Shown: positions 1-9,680 of the stretch, piece by piece
Position numbering within the stretch: the first letter of the stretch is position 1
Layout of the letters: each line of letters starts with the position of its first letter
Source of the DNA: Methylocystaceae bacterium
GTDB taxonomy: Bacteria; Pseudomonadota; Alphaproteobacteria; Rhizobiales; Beijerinckiaceae
NCBI GenBank assembly: GCA_014190435.1
Contig: BJGJ01000002.1
Span: forward strand, 1 to 64,000
DNA: 64,000 bases
Reading direction: 5' to 3'
Translations under genes and position numbers: made by a program
Notes under the pieces: generated by a model
Databases searched by the model: none
What the model saw: only the letters and a program-made list of their open reading frames with translations
Told to the model about the DNA's origin: nothing

Positions 1-782
1 TAGAAGCGGCGATGCTTTTGGCGCCTGGGGGAGAGTTTGCTTATGCGCTGTTAACATCTGCAATGGGCGCTGGCGTTTTGCCGGGTCATTTTGGCGCTGA
101 AGCGATGGTGGTTGTGACGATCAGTATTTTTTTTATACCCCTCTTAGGCCGTTTTGGCGCTAGTCTGACAAAGCCTAAAAGTAAAAATGATGACTTAACC
201 CGTCACGCAGATCTTATGCCGGTTACGCAGGTCGCTGAAAATAGGGTCATGATCGTCGGATTTGGAAGAATTGGCGGCCTTGTTGGAGAGATGCTGAAGC
301 GTCACCAAATCCCTTTTGTGGCAGTTGATGATGTTGTCTCGATTGTTTCTACTGCGCGGCTCAATGGCGTCGAGATCTATTGGGGTAATGCGCAAAGGCG
401 TGATTTTTTATTAAAATGCGGGGTTGCGCAAGCTAAAGCGCTTGTCGTTACAATTGAAAATCCGCCCGCTACTGAAGAAATCGTTCGGCTTGCCCATGAG
501 CTCCGGAAAGACCTCATTATTGTGGCGCGTGCACGCGATGCGCGTCACGCTACGGAACTTTATCGACTGGGCGCAAGTGACGCCATTCCTGAAACGATTG
601 AAGCTAGCCTTCAGCTTGCAGAGACGGTTCTGGTCGATATTGGCGTGCCAATGGGGCATGTCATTGCGTCGATTCATGAAAAAAGAGATGAATTTCGTAA
701 AATGCTTCAACCAAGAAATGAGCAGGCGCGTGCGCGTCAACGGGCGCGTCGAAGTAGCCCCAGGCGCCTTCATCCCCAATAG
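1..782 (+). CDS. Kef-type monovalent cation:proton antiporter (CPA2), C-terminal part
   Basis: This is the 3' end of a CPA2-family K+/H+ antiporter of the KefB/KefC/YbaL type. The reading frame is open to the left edge, so the start and most of the membrane domain lie outside. The visible part begins in the last transmembrane helices (LLAPGGEFAYALL, then a hydrophobic stretch ending IFFIPLLGRFG). A cytoplasmic RCK/TrkA-N domain follows, with the nucleotide-binding loop GFGRIG about 83 residues after the first visible Met, the acidic pair AVDD after the second strand, and the WGNAQRRD segment. The tail is short and basic. RCK domains gate such antiporters by binding NAD(H) or other ligands. 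The family is clear; whether it is a glutathione-gated KefB/C orthologue cannot be judged from this fragment. Confidence 0.85.
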   Translation, partial: EAAMLLAPGGEFAYALLTSAMGAGVLPGHFGAEAMVVVTISIFFIPLLGRFGASLTKPKSKNDDLTRHADLMPVTQVAENRVMIVGFGRIGGLVGEMLKRHQIPFVAVDDVVSIVSTARLNGVEIYWGNAQRRDFLLKCGVAQAKALVVTIENPPATEEIVRLAHELRKDLIIVARARDARHATELYRLGASDAIPETIEASLQLAETVLVDIGVPMGHVIASIHEKRDEFRKMLQPRNEQARARQRARRSSPRRLHPQ

Positions 783-1000
783 GCCCCATCTGCTCCCGAG
801 GCTCAACGTTCTGACTAGGCCGTTTTGCACAGAATAGAATTGGCCGAGAAATTATGCGCTGGAGGCAATTTGGCTTGCGCCAGCCTGAGCGGGGATGATT
901 AATCTCAAGGAGGGGGTGATAGTCAAAGCGCCTGTCCACCGTCGGAAACATGCTATAAGCCGATTCAAGGTGTCGTTTATCTGAAGCAAAGGTCCCTAAT

Positions 1001-2077
1001 ATGCGTAGTTGCCTAATCCTTCGTCTCGCGGCTGCTCTCCTTTACGCTTTGTTTGGGGCGCATACGGTTCATGCTGAAGAGACGCTTCGGGATCAGGCTA
1101 GAAAAATATTTGAACCTATCCCGCAAACGGCCCCGGTTACGCCAAATGATCCGGCCACGCCAGAAAAGCTTGCTTTAGGCAAAATGCTTTTTTTTGAGCC
1201 TCGCCTATCAGACACCCACGGCATTAGTTGCGCAGTTTGTCACAACATCAGTATCGGCGGTGTTGATGGAGGTGAACTATCTGGAGATCGTAACGCCAAA
1301 TTGGCGGGACGAGAGGTGCAAACAGTACTCAATGCCGTTTTCAATAAATCACAATATTGGGATGGGCGCGCCAGCGATCTTAAGGACCAGGTCGTGAATT
1401 CGGTAATGGCCAATCCCAAGGCGCTATTGAAGTCGCGCGGTGGACCTGTGGCGATCAATCCAGTTGAACTTACCGCTTCAAAGCAGCATGCGATTGATCA
1501 ATTAAGGTTAATGCCTGCTTATGTCGATGCCTTCAAAAAGGCTTTCCCAGAGCAACCTGACCCACTTGTCTATGAAAATATTGGTCGAGCGATCGCGCTT
1601 TTTGAAGCAACTTTGATTACTCCAGATGCGCCTTTTGACCGTTGGCTTACTGGAAATGACATTGCTTTATCACAAGAGGAAAAAGTTGGTGTGAAGCTTT
1701 TTATCGATAAAGGCTGTGCGTCTTGCCATAGCGGAATTAATCTAGGCGGCAATGCATACGCAAAATTTGGAGTTGTAACGCCCCCAGCAATCGAACATCT
1801 TCCAGCAGATGATCAAGGTCGATTTAGTGTTACCAAGGCCGTAGCTGACCGCTATGTGTTTAAAGTACCTGGGTTACGCAATGTCGAATTGACGGCACCT
1901 TATTTTCATAATGGATCAACATTTGATCTATCAAAAGCTGTGTCTGTTATGGGCACCAGTCAGCTAGGCGTCACTTTGTCGGAAGATGAAACGAAAAAAA
2001 TAGTCGCTTTCCTAAAAGCTTTGACCGGCCGTCAACCTGAGGTGACATTGCCAATTCTCCCACCCCGGAGTCATTAA
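1001..2077 (+). CDS. Di-haem cytochrome-c peroxidase (CcpA/MauG family)
   Basis: This is a 358-residue periplasmic di-haem peroxidase. It starts with a Sec signal peptide (hydrophobic residues about 5-22, ending VHAEE). Two c-type haem motifs are present: CAVCH at about 77-81, the N-terminal electron-accepting domain, and CASCH at about 239-243, the peroxidatic domain. The length and the segments KVPGLRNVELTAPYFHNGS and WDGRASDLKDQ are characteristic of bacterial CCPs, which reduce H2O2 with electrons from cytochrome c. MauG-like proteins share this fold, but no methylamine dehydrogenase gene is nearby, so a peroxide-detoxifying role is more likely. The gene stands alone between unrelated neighbours. 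No cytochrome donor gene is adjacent. Confidence 0.9.
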   Translation: MRSCLILRLAAALLYALFGAHTVHAEETLRDQARKIFEPIPQTAPVTPNDPATPEKLALGKMLFFEPRLSDTHGISCAVCHNISIGGVDGGELSGDRNAKLAGREVQTVLNAVFNKSQYWDGRASDLKDQVVNSVMANPKALLKSRGGPVAINPVELTASKQHAIDQLRLMPAYVDAFKKAFPEQPDPLVYENIGRAIALFEATLITPDAPFDRWLTGNDIALSQEEKVGVKLFIDKGCASCHSGINLGGNAYAKFGVVTPPAIEHLPADDQGRFSVTKAVADRYVFKVPGLRNVELTAPYFHNGSTFDLSKAVSVMGTSQLGVTLSEDETKKIVAFLKALTGRQPEVTLPILPPRSH

Positions 2078-2188
2078 TTCTACAAGGAATGCTTGGGATT
2101 TTTTTTACAAGCTTTTTCCTTTGATCGTGGAAAGTTCTCAATTTGAACGCCTGATGTAAGTCTCTTGCGTTTAACTTAGACAATCTCT

Positions 2189-2208
2189 GCATGGCGTTTA
2201 CGCCATGC
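2189..2208. other. Perfect inverted repeat before the orphan gene
   Basis: An 8-bp arm (gcatggcg), a 4-nt loop and its exact complement form a strong hairpin or dyad. It contains the ATG at 2205, the first possible start of the following reading frame. A second short repeat, gcgc-aaa-gcgc, sits at 2218-2228 directly before the ATG at 2229. No T-run follows, so this does not look like an intrinsic terminator. It could be an operator or a structure that controls translation. Confidence 0.5.
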
Positions 2209-2228
2209 TAGTTATAGGCGCAAAGCGC

Positions 2229-4121
2229 ATGTGGCGAGAGCAGCTATATTATTTTTGGGATGGGCGGGATCGCCTGACAATCGGTCGTCTAAATTTACCA
2301 ACTGATAGCGCCTTACCTTACCTCACTATTGTTTCAGCGTCTGATGAATTCTTCCGCAGCACCACAACGCTTCTTGATGTCATCGACATCTCGCGTTGGA
2401 ATTCTGACATTCTCGTTATCCTGCTGCCCGAGGGTCATCGCTTTTTAAGAGTGACCTCAGGCGATGGTAAGACCGTGACTATTCGCTTAGTTGCCGATCT
2501 TGCGCTAGTAGCAGAGACAAAAACCCAAATTCTAATGGCGCTAGTAGATAAGAATGAGGGCGATGGAGATATTTTACTTGAACTAAAACCCCTTGAAAGC
2601 AATGATAGTCTTATAAGCGCAATACGCCGAGAAATTACGCAACAGTCTTCAAAGCTATTATGGGCATTAAGCCAAAGCCATGTTTACGAGCGTTTTGAAG
2701 AAAATGATTGGTTATTATGGTTAGCCCCAGCAACCCGCGTTTATCCTAGCACGCAAGCTCGGATTGTAATTCTACCTCAGCCATTGGATTTACATGCTAG
2801 CGCCGATATGCGACAGGCGCCGTTTTCGATCATGCAGCATTGGCTCAATGAAAATGGCGCGCCTCGCGCAATTATACAGATCCGCCTCCCTCAGACATTG
2901 GAAGACACTACCCAGCTCTTGCGCCGCGTTTATGCCTTTATAGCGATGCGGCAACGTCAGCGGTTGAATATTTGGAATCAATTACAAAAGCTTAATGGCG
3001 CGCCGCAAATTGATCCGCTTAATCTTATAGATCTGAGAACAGCAACCGGTAGATTTGATGAATGTCCCGACACAGTCGCCTCAGATGGGTCAATCAGTAT
3101 TGTTAACCTCTTACGCTTAATTCTCGATCCAGAAAAATATGCTGGTCACGGCATTGCTGTGCGACGACAGGCAATAAGCGAAGGCAATCGCAAAAATGGC
3201 GAAATCGTAGAAGTAGATTTCTTTGCCGCGACGCTTGGCGATGATGTTGGTCTTGTTTGTCCAACTGCAATGGTAGGCGATTTGTTGATCGCGCCTGTTG
3301 ATCCTGGCGGGCCAGAAAAGCTCCGTTTATTGCGGTTTAGTCCAGATGGCCTCCAACCATTACGCGCCAGAGAAGATGATCCATTGGCTGGTGAAATTAT
3401 CAATTACGTAATGCAAGTGTCTCAAGCAACATCATTTCAGTCACAATTACGCAAATGTCGAGAATGCTTCACTGCGTTGCTCAATAAATCTCTTACAGGC
3501 GTTTTAACCATTTCTCCATTCGATTTATCAGACGCATGGGAAGGATTAGATCCGCTTATGCAATTGAGTTATGCGCGTTTGGTTAGTCGGATTGCGCCAA
3601 TGAAACGCCAGAGGCTTTTTGCCTTAGGCGGATATTTAGCTTACGCGGCTGATCCCGCCTTAGCTACAGCGTTAGCGACAAGCGGCAAGTTTAGTGAGAT
3701 AGAGACTCAACGATCCTTGACGGGAGGATCTGTCAGGGGATCGCTACTTCAGCGATATTTAGCAGCGTGTGACGCGCGCGGCATGTCAGCTGATAATATG
3801 ACGTTAAGGCAACAAGCGCGGGCTTTACTTGTACTAAAACAAGATGAAGATCTGTTGGCCTTGCGGCAGGCGCGGATATCATTACCTGATGAAATAGAGC
3901 GATTGCCGTCGCTCTCTAGGGTGGCTCACAAATTGAGTGATAGAGTCTTATTAGGCCGCGCCTTGAAATTTTATGAACAAAGCGACGATAAAAAATCAGC
4001 TGCCATCCTTATCGATTATCTCGCTGGATATGACCAGGGCCTTTGGCTTTCGCCCGATCGTGCAGAAGCGCTGGAGAAGGTGCTAAGTTATAAAGAGTTA
4101 ATCGATATTCCGCGCTATTAA
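2229..4121 (+). CDS. Large protein of unknown function
   Basis: This is about 630 residues that I do not recognise. The frame extends upstream to an ATG at 2205, but that codon lies inside an inverted repeat, so ATG 2229 (MWREQLYYFWDGRD) is preferred; neither has a clear ribosome binding site. There is no signal peptide or convincing membrane segment, so it is probably cytoplasmic. Visible traits are an N-terminal part rich in short hydrophobic strands, a CxxC (LRKCRECF) near residue 415, and a helical C-terminal third with repeated charged segments (RQQARALLVLKQDEDLLALRQARI). It is a single gene with long spacers on both sides. Codon use resembles its neighbours, so recent transfer is not obvious. 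Confidence 0.7.
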   Translation: MWREQLYYFWDGRDRLTIGRLNLPTDSALPYLTIVSASDEFFRSTTTLLDVIDISRWNSDILVILLPEGHRFLRVTSGDGKTVTIRLVADLALVAETKTQILMALVDKNEGDGDILLELKPLESNDSLISAIRREITQQSSKLLWALSQSHVYERFEENDWLLWLAPATRVYPSTQARIVILPQPLDLHASADMRQAPFSIMQHWLNENGAPRAIIQIRLPQTLEDTTQLLRRVYAFIAMRQRQRLNIWNQLQKLNGAPQIDPLNLIDLRTATGRFDECPDTVASDGSISIVNLLRLILDPEKYAGHGIAVRRQAISEGNRKNGEIVEVDFFAATLGDDVGLVCPTAMVGDLLIAPVDPGGPEKLRLLRFSPDGLQPLRAREDDPLAGEIINYVMQVSQATSFQSQLRKCRECFTALLNKSLTGVLTISPFDLSDAWEGLDPLMQLSYARLVSRIAPMKRQRLFALGGYLAYAADPALATALATSGKFSEIETQRSLTGGSVRGSLLQRYLAACDARGMSADNMTLRQQARALLVLKQDEDLLALRQARISLPDEIERLPSLSRVAHKLSDRVLLGRALKFYEQSDDKKSAAILIDYLAGYDQGLWLSPDRAEALEKVLSYKELIDIPRY

Positions 4122-4198
4122 TTTGTGGACTTTTTAAAAAGCATATTTTTATCAAGGCTTTAAGAGAAGGATAGCGTCGAAATCAATAAGATAGTTTT

Positions 4199-4729
4199 TT
4201 AGCGAGGTAAGTAGTTTAGAGCTGCGGAATTTATGCAATAACGCAAGCCTGTAGGTTTTGGACCATCAGTAAAAACATGTCCAAGGTGCGCATCGCAACG
4301 TTTACAAGATACAGCAATACGACGCATGCCAAATGAATTGTCGGAAATTTCAATAACATTTTTTTGCGAGATTGGAGCCCAGTAGCTCGGCCATCCAGTG
4401 CCTGAGTCAAATTTTGTACTAGAGTCAAAGAGTTTTGTTTGGCAGCCAATACAAAGGTAGAGGCCCGTTGCGTGATTGTCCCAGTAACTACCGGTAAAAG
4501 GGCGTTCTGTGCCCTCTTTGCGCGTAACCTCATAGGCTTGGTCTGACAGCGCCTCGCGCCATTGAGCGTCTGTTTTAATGAGTTTATTTGTTAAAATAAT
4601 CCCCTTACTGACGCCCGTGTCATCAAAATCTTCAATTTCAATTTTTGTGTCGCTATACGCAGGACGCGGCAGACACAAGGTTAACGTCGTACTGAAGATA
4701 AGGCTACGACGAGACCATTGATTAGACAT
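4199..4729 (-). CDS. msrB: Peptide-methionine (R)-S-oxide reductase, exported
   Basis: This is a 176-residue MsrB that reduces methionine-R-sulfoxide in proteins. The domain (about 50-176) has the two zinc CxxC pairs, CIGC at 93-96 and CKRC at 142-145, the segment GTGWPSYW, and the catalytic Cys in RYCINSAAL (about 165). The N-terminus SRRSLIF followed by a hydrophobic stretch and PAYSD looks like a twin-arginine signal, so the enzyme probably works in the periplasm, unlike typical cytoplasmic MsrB. A good ribosome binding site (GGAGTA) precedes the ATG. It is the last gene of a leftward group after the yejA-like gene and mutL (57-bp gap) and may be cotranscribed with them. Confidence 0.93.
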   Translation of the reverse strand: MSNQWSRRSLIFSTTLTLCLPRPAYSDTKIEIEDFDDTGVSKGIILTNKLIKTDAQWREALSDQAYEVTRKEGTERPFTGSYWDNHATGLYLCIGCQTKLFDSSTKFDSGTGWPSYWAPISQKNVIEISDNSFGMRRIAVSCKRCDAHLGHVFTDGPKPTGLRYCINSAALNYLPR

Positions 4730-4786
4730 GATATACTCCAGCTATTTATGAAGTCTTATATTTGTCAGAAGCAAAAATAAAGCAAA

Positions 4787-6589
4787 TCATTTGCGACCAA
4801 ATAATTTTTCAATATCGCTAAGTTTTAATTCTATATAAGTAGGCCGACCGTGGTTGCATTGGCCGGCACCTGGCGTTGTTTCCATTTCTCTAAGCAGCGC
4901 ATTCATTTCTGCGGCGCTGAGCCGTCGACCAGCGCGGATAGAGTAATGACACGCGCATGTGGATAAAACGCGATCCAGTTGACGCGAGAGACCGCGCGTA
5001 TCGCCCTCTTCAGCAAGAAGATCGGCGATATTGGCGATGAGCGCCTTATGATCAATGTCTCCGAGTATAGAGGGACTTTCGCGAACAAGAACGGCCCCCG
5101 GTCCAAAGAGCTCTAACACCAGACCCAAGGTCGCCAATTCCTCAAGCACAGTTGAAATCGCCTGCAGTCGAACGGCGTCTAAATCTACAACAATTGGCAT
5201 GAGAAGCATTTGTTTTGCTATGCCATTTTGTTCACGCTGACGCTTAAGGTTTTCGTAAAGAAGACGTTCATGTGCTGCGTGCTGATCAACAATTACAAGT
5301 CCGTCATGAGTTTGAGAAATGATATAGGTTTCGTGTATCTGCGCCCGGGCGGCGCCCAGCGGAGCATGATCGTTTTCCCTTATGTTCTCTATGTCTTGTT
5401 TCATTGCTTCATGAGGGCGCGCATCTGCAGAGGGCGCAATATTTAGAAACGCTTCTTGTTGGTTTTGCGTTAAATTTCTTGGCGCTGATGGAGAATTACG
5501 AATATCCCAATTTATCGGCGGCCCCGTCCGATGTGTGTATTTTCCTGCAAGCAGGTTAAGGGCGGCGTGAGTGTTTGTGCTTGTACTACGATGGCTTTCA
5601 CGCGCTAGAGCCTGCTTTAATGCTCCAATGACGAGACCGCGGATCAATCCAGGGTCGGCGAATCTCACTTCTGCTTTGGCGGGATGAACATTGATGTCAA
5701 CGATTCTCGGATCGCAATGAAGATATAGGACGAGAGAGGGATGACGATCGTAAGCAAGAAAATCCATATAGGCTGCGCGAATTGCGCCAGTAAATAACTT
5801 ATCTCGTATTGGCCTGCCGTTCACATAGACAAATTGCATTTGCGCATTGCCCCGATTGTAGGTTGGCAAACTTGCAAAGCCAGTCAGCGTGATATTTTCG
5901 CGATTGGCGTCTATCTCTATAGAGTTGGCGTGAAACTCCTCTCCTAGCACTTGAGCAATTCGTCGTCGTTTTCCGACAGTGGCATCATCGCAGGGCGCAT
6001 AGTCAAATGATGCGCCCGCATCAGCAGCAAAACTAAACCCAACCTGAGCATGAGCCATCGCTAATCGTTTGATAACATCGGCAACAGCTGCAGTTTCTGT
6101 TCGTTCAGTTTTTAAGAATTTAAGACGCGCAGGAGTCGCGGCAAATAGCGCGCGCGCTTCGATACGCGTGCCTCTCGGCCAGTTACTGGCTAGGAACTCT
6201 TTTTTCTGTCCAGCCTCTATGCGAAGTTTATAACTATGCGGCTGATTGAAGATACGTGTATCAATCGTCAAATCTGTGACAGCTGCGATTGAGGGAAGAG
6301 CTTCCCCACGGAAGCCGAGTGTGAGGATGTTGGTTAAGTCCCCATTAGGAATTTTTGACGTTGCATGGCGTTCGACAGCGAGCGCAAGGTCTTCTTTGCT
6401 CATTCCGCAACCGTCATCGATGATGCGAATGAGTTTACGTCCTCCTTCCTCGATCGCAATATCAATTTGTTTAGCCTCAGCATCGAGGGCATTCTCTACA
6501 AGTTCTTTTACGGCTGATGCGGGTCGCTCTATGACTTCACCAGCGGCGATTTGATCAATCAGAATAGGGTCAAGCCGCCTCACGACCAT
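4787..6589 (-). CDS. mutL: DNA mismatch repair protein MutL
   Basis: This is a full-length MutL of 600 residues. The N-terminal GHKL ATPase carries ELVENALDAEA (31-41), DDGCGM (58-63) and GFRGEALPSI (92-101), followed by the VNGRPIRD and VDINVHPAKAEVRF segments. A variable linker leads to the C-terminal dimerisation domain. That domain holds the endonuclease metal motif DQHA-x2-E-x4-E (435-446), ACHYSIRAG, and GQCNHGRP near 576-583, where most relatives have CPHGRP. Such MutL proteins nick DNA themselves in bacteria without MutH, as expected for alphaproteobacteria. It lies 42 bp after the yejA-like gene on the same strand and just before msrB. Confidence 0.97.
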   Translation of the reverse strand: MVVRRLDPILIDQIAAGEVIERPASAVKELVENALDAEAKQIDIAIEEGGRKLIRIIDDGCGMSKEDLALAVERHATSKIPNGDLTNILTLGFRGEALPSIAAVTDLTIDTRIFNQPHSYKLRIEAGQKKEFLASNWPRGTRIEARALFAATPARLKFLKTERTETAAVADVIKRLAMAHAQVGFSFAADAGASFDYAPCDDATVGKRRRIAQVLGEEFHANSIEIDANRENITLTGFASLPTYNRGNAQMQFVYVNGRPIRDKLFTGAIRAAYMDFLAYDRHPSLVLYLHCDPRIVDINVHPAKAEVRFADPGLIRGLVIGALKQALARESHRSTSTNTHAALNLLAGKYTHRTGPPINWDIRNSPSAPRNLTQNQQEAFLNIAPSADARPHEAMKQDIENIRENDHAPLGAARAQIHETYIISQTHDGLVIVDQHAAHERLLYENLKRQREQNGIAKQMLLMPIVVDLDAVRLQAISTVLEELATLGLVLELFGPGAVLVRESPSILGDIDHKALIANIADLLAEEGDTRGLSRQLDRVLSTCACHYSIRAGRRLSAAEMNALLREMETTPGAGQCNHGRPTYIELKLSDIEKLFGRK

Positions 6590-6631
6590 TTTATTTTTTT
6601 ACCCCGAAAGTCATGAGATTTATTTGCCGGT

Positions 6632-8536
6632 TCATGGAGAAGTGCTCGAAAGCGACTTCATCTGCCAACTTTCCAAGGTCGGGCCAAACATGGGGGTTGC
6701 ATAGCGTGGTGTTTGCGTTGGATGATCGATGGCGTTCGAGTGAGCATTCCATTGTTCAGAGGCATGGAATAAGGGCACAACATAAAACCCTGAGAGCAAG
6801 ACGCGGTCATAAGCTCTGACAGCAGTGATAAATTCTTCATGCGTTTGTGCGGCGAGTAAAGCCGATATCATAGCATCAATAGCTGGCGAGCTAGCTCCAG
6901 CAAGATTAAAAGAAGCTTCCTGTGTCGCGCTGACGGAGCCCCATCGATTTCTTTGTTCATTTCCCGGAGAGGCTGACGCAACCCACTGGCCAATCATCAT
7001 ATCAAAATCAAATTTCTGACGTCGGCGTTGATACTGAACTTCATCAACTAAGCGCACTTGCGCCTCAACGCCGATCCTTCTTAAAGAAGATGAGAAGTTT
7101 AGCGCTAAGCGTTCTTGATTGCGATCCTTCACCATAATTTCAAAACTTACCGGAGCACCGTCTTTGGTTAAGACATCGCCTTTGATGCGATAGCCAGCCT
7201 GAGCGAGTAATTCGAGCGCTTGCTTAGCTATTTCACGATCTCGACCTGTGCCATCATGAATGGGAGGCCTCCACTGACCTTCTAAAATATCTTTTCTGAC
7301 ATCGCTCAAATAGGGCGCAAGTAGATTTAGCTCCGCTTGATTGGCGGCTCGACCAGAGGAGGAAAGTTCAGACTCGTCAAAAAAACTTTTTGTGCGGGTA
7401 TAAAGGCCTGAGTATAGATTTGCATTAACCCATTCAAAATCGAACATTAAGCCAAGGGCTTCGCGTAATTTTATATCTTTGAAAAGCGATTGACGGGTGT
7501 TGAATACGAATCCTTCTAGGCCTTTGGGCATATCGTTTTTTAAGACCTCTTTAACGACGCGTCCATCTTTGGCTGCAGGAAATTCGTAACCTGTTGACCA
7601 GCGCGTTGTGCTCGTTTCATCTCGATAATCAAGCAGGCCCGCTTTGAAGGATTCAAAAAGAGAATTACCATCGCGGTAATACTGAATATCTATTTCATCA
7701 AAATTATAAAAGCCGCGCTGGCTTGGTATATCGACACCCCAATAATTTGGGTCTTTTTGCAAGAGAAGACGGGCGCCGGGTTTAACATCAGCGACGATAT
7801 AGGGACCTGATCCTAAGGGCTTTGCTAAGCTAGCGTCAGGAAAACGTTCTATATCTGTAGCGTGTTTTGGCAGAACAGGCATAATCGCCAAGATTAAGGG
7901 CAATTCTCGGTCGCCTGCGCCGGTTAGATCAAAGCGGACGGTCAGAGAATCAGAAGCCTCAACGTTTTTAACGAGGGAGAAGGCGCCTCGTTGTTGGGGG
8001 CGGCCTTTAGATTTGAGTAAATTGAAGGTGAAGAGGACGTCGGCGGCTGTTATGGGCGCGCCATCTGAAAAGTGTGCGTGCGGATTCAAGTGAAAAATGA
8101 TGAAGCTGCGCGCAGGGTCAACGTCAATCCAAGCGGCGATGAGCGGGTAAAGCGTGAAGGGTTCGTCAAGAGAGCGTGCCATTAAACTTTGAAAAACATT
8201 ACCCACTAAACCTTGAGCGGCAGAACCAGATTTGAGGTTAAAAGGATTGAGGCTGTCGAAGGTCCCGGAAAGACCAATTCTGAGTTGTCCGCCTTTTCGC
8301 GCGTTAGGATCGGCATAGGGAAAATGATGAAAATCCTCAGCCAAAGCAGGGTTGCCATGCATCGCAAGCCCGTGGGCGCGGGTTAGGTTAAGCTGTTGGG
8401 GCGAACGCATGAGCGCGGAAGGTTCGGCAGCAAGCAGCCGAGGGCTGAAAAGGAAGGCAAGGAGCAGGAGACTCAGCCCGAGACGGGAGGAGTGCTGGAA
8501 ACCGGCACCCTGCCGGCGAATCGCGACGCTTGTCAT
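6632..8536 (-). CDS. ABC transporter solute-binding protein, family 5 (YejA-like)
   Basis: This is a 634-residue periplasmic peptide-binding protein of the DppA/OppA cluster. An N-terminal signal sequence (hydrophobic about 20-36, ending LLAAEP) is followed by the YejA-type opening LAMHGNPALAEDFHHFPYADPNARKGG, then the family-5 landmarks FDSLNPFNLK, HFSDGAPITAADVLFTF and LGSGPYIV. YejA-type proteins deliver oligopeptides to the YejBEF permease and ATPase. Those partners are not adjacent here; downstream are mutL and msrB. The substrate is inferred only from family membership. Confidence 0.9.
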   Translation of the reverse strand: MTSVAIRRQGAGFQHSSRLGLSLLLLAFLFSPRLLAAEPSALMRSPQQLNLTRAHGLAMHGNPALAEDFHHFPYADPNARKGGQLRIGLSGTFDSLNPFNLKSGSAAQGLVGNVFQSLMARSLDEPFTLYPLIAAWIDVDPARSFIIFHLNPHAHFSDGAPITAADVLFTFNLLKSKGRPQQRGAFSLVKNVEASDSLTVRFDLTGAGDRELPLILAIMPVLPKHATDIERFPDASLAKPLGSGPYIVADVKPGARLLLQKDPNYWGVDIPSQRGFYNFDEIDIQYYRDGNSLFESFKAGLLDYRDETSTTRWSTGYEFPAAKDGRVVKEVLKNDMPKGLEGFVFNTRQSLFKDIKLREALGLMFDFEWVNANLYSGLYTRTKSFFDESELSSSGRAANQAELNLLAPYLSDVRKDILEGQWRPPIHDGTGRDREIAKQALELLAQAGYRIKGDVLTKDGAPVSFEIMVKDRNQERLALNFSSSLRRIGVEAQVRLVDEVQYQRRRQKFDFDMMIGQWVASASPGNEQRNRWGSVSATQEASFNLAGASSPAIDAMISALLAAQTHEEFITAVRAYDRVLLSGFYVVPLFHASEQWNAHSNAIDHPTQTPRYATPMFGPTLESWQMKSLSSTSP

Positions 8537-8861
8537 GCGCCAACAATAGTCAAAGCTGAGACCTCTTTAAGGCGCTGAAGGGCTCAATCGCCCCGCAATT
8601 TCAGTTTTTTCAGTAAAAAAGGGTCACAAGCAGCTCAGGAACGGTCTGGATAGTCTGGAATTTACCTGCGTGACCATGTATGAGCAGTTTGTCGTTCCGG
8701 CGGCTTGGTCTGTCGGAAGCAATCGCGGTTTCGGGCTAATTGTTGTCCCCTCACAGGAGAGTAGCGTCCGCTCGTCGGGCATGCACTGTGAGAAGGTGGC
8801 AGTATCGCCTGTTTGTGACGCCTCCCTGGCGTCGCCGAGCCGAAAATCGAAAGGATTTCCG

Positions 8862-9581
8862 ATGTCGATCCAAGTTTCGCGCCTTAGCGCGATCGCCTTT
8901 GCGGGAGCCTTCCTGCTGGCTGGCGCCCAGGCGCAAGCCCAGGTGCCTGCTGCTGCCCCCGTCGCTGCGCCAGCTGGCGTTGCGCCCCCCCAGGGCGCTG
9001 CTCCGGGCGGTCCTGTCGCTGCGACCCTAACTGCGGTGCAGCCAGATTGGACTAAAATATGCGGTGCCGACCCGGCGACAAAGAAAGAGATTTGTTACAC
9101 AACCCGAGATTTTGGCGTCCCTGGCGCTAAGCCAGAAGATCCGCCGCAGCCTTTGTTGGCTTTGGCCGTTTATGACCCAAAAGGGGATGACCAGAAGCTG
9201 ATCAGGTTGCTGTTGCCGCCGGGTCTGATGTTAAAGCCTGGTTTCCGTTTTGCAATTGATAAAGGTGCAATGGAAACAGGTGCGTTTGAAATTTGTTTTC
9301 CGAATGGCTGTTTTGCTGAAGCTAAAGTGAAAAAGGCTGTCATTGACGGAATGAAAAAAGCCGAAAAGATGACCGTCATAGTCAAGAACCAGGCTAATGC
9401 GGAAGTAACCTTCTTTTTGCCGCTTGATAATTTTGGCAAGGCTTTTGACGGCGCGCCGATAGACCCGAAGGTGCTCGAAGAGCAGCAGAAGAAGCTTCAG
9501 GCTGAGCTGCAGAAAAAGGCAGAAGAAGAGCGCAAGCGGTTAGAGGGTAAAGGTCCAGCTCCGGCTCCAGCGGCAAAGTAA
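8862..9581 (+). CDS. Invasion-associated locus B (IalB) family protein
   Basis: This is a secreted protein of about 239 residues. The frame is open upstream to 8670, but ATG 8862 is chosen because AAAGGA precedes it and a clean signal peptide follows (hydrophobic core AIAFAGAFLLAGAQAQAQ). An Ala/Pro-rich linker leads to the IalB domain, about 60-200: DWTKICGADPATKKEICYTTRD, LLPPGLMLKPGFRFAID, and ICFPNGCFAE with its Cys pairs. The C-terminus is a charged helix (EEQQKKLQAELQKKAEEERKR). IalB was named from Bartonella, but the family is widespread in free-living Hyphomicrobiales and its molecular role is not settled. The gene is single and is followed by a clear terminator. Confidence 0.9.
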   Translation: MSIQVSRLSAIAFAGAFLLAGAQAQAQVPAAAPVAAPAGVAPPQGAAPGGPVAATLTAVQPDWTKICGADPATKKEICYTTRDFGVPGAKPEDPPQPLLALAVYDPKGDDQKLIRLLLPPGLMLKPGFRFAIDKGAMETGAFEICFPNGCFAEAKVKKAVIDGMKKAEKMTVIVKNQANAEVTFFLPLDNFGKAFDGAPIDPKVLEEQQKKLQAELQKKAEEERKRLEGKGPAPAPAAK

Positions 9582-9620
9582 GCTTTAGTCGACGCCCGCC
9601 GTTTAAGGCGCGTTAAAATT

Positions 9621-9653
9621 AAACGTCCGCACAAATTTGTGGGGGCGTTTTTT
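9621..9653 (+). terminator. Rho-independent terminator after the IalB gene
   Basis: A stem of about 12 bp (aaacgtccgcac against gtgggggcgttt, two imperfect pairs) with a short AT loop ends in a T-run. It lies 40 bp after the IalB stop codon. The A-run on the 5' side may let it also serve the leftward hspQ transcript. Confidence 0.8.
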
Positions 9654-9680
9654 AACCTGCGTCAGCTGCGATTTTTCAGA

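Noticed and set aside
8670..8861. 64-codon N-terminal extension of the IalB-family frame
   Set aside because: No signal or domain features; a proper ribosome binding site and signal peptide begin at 8862.
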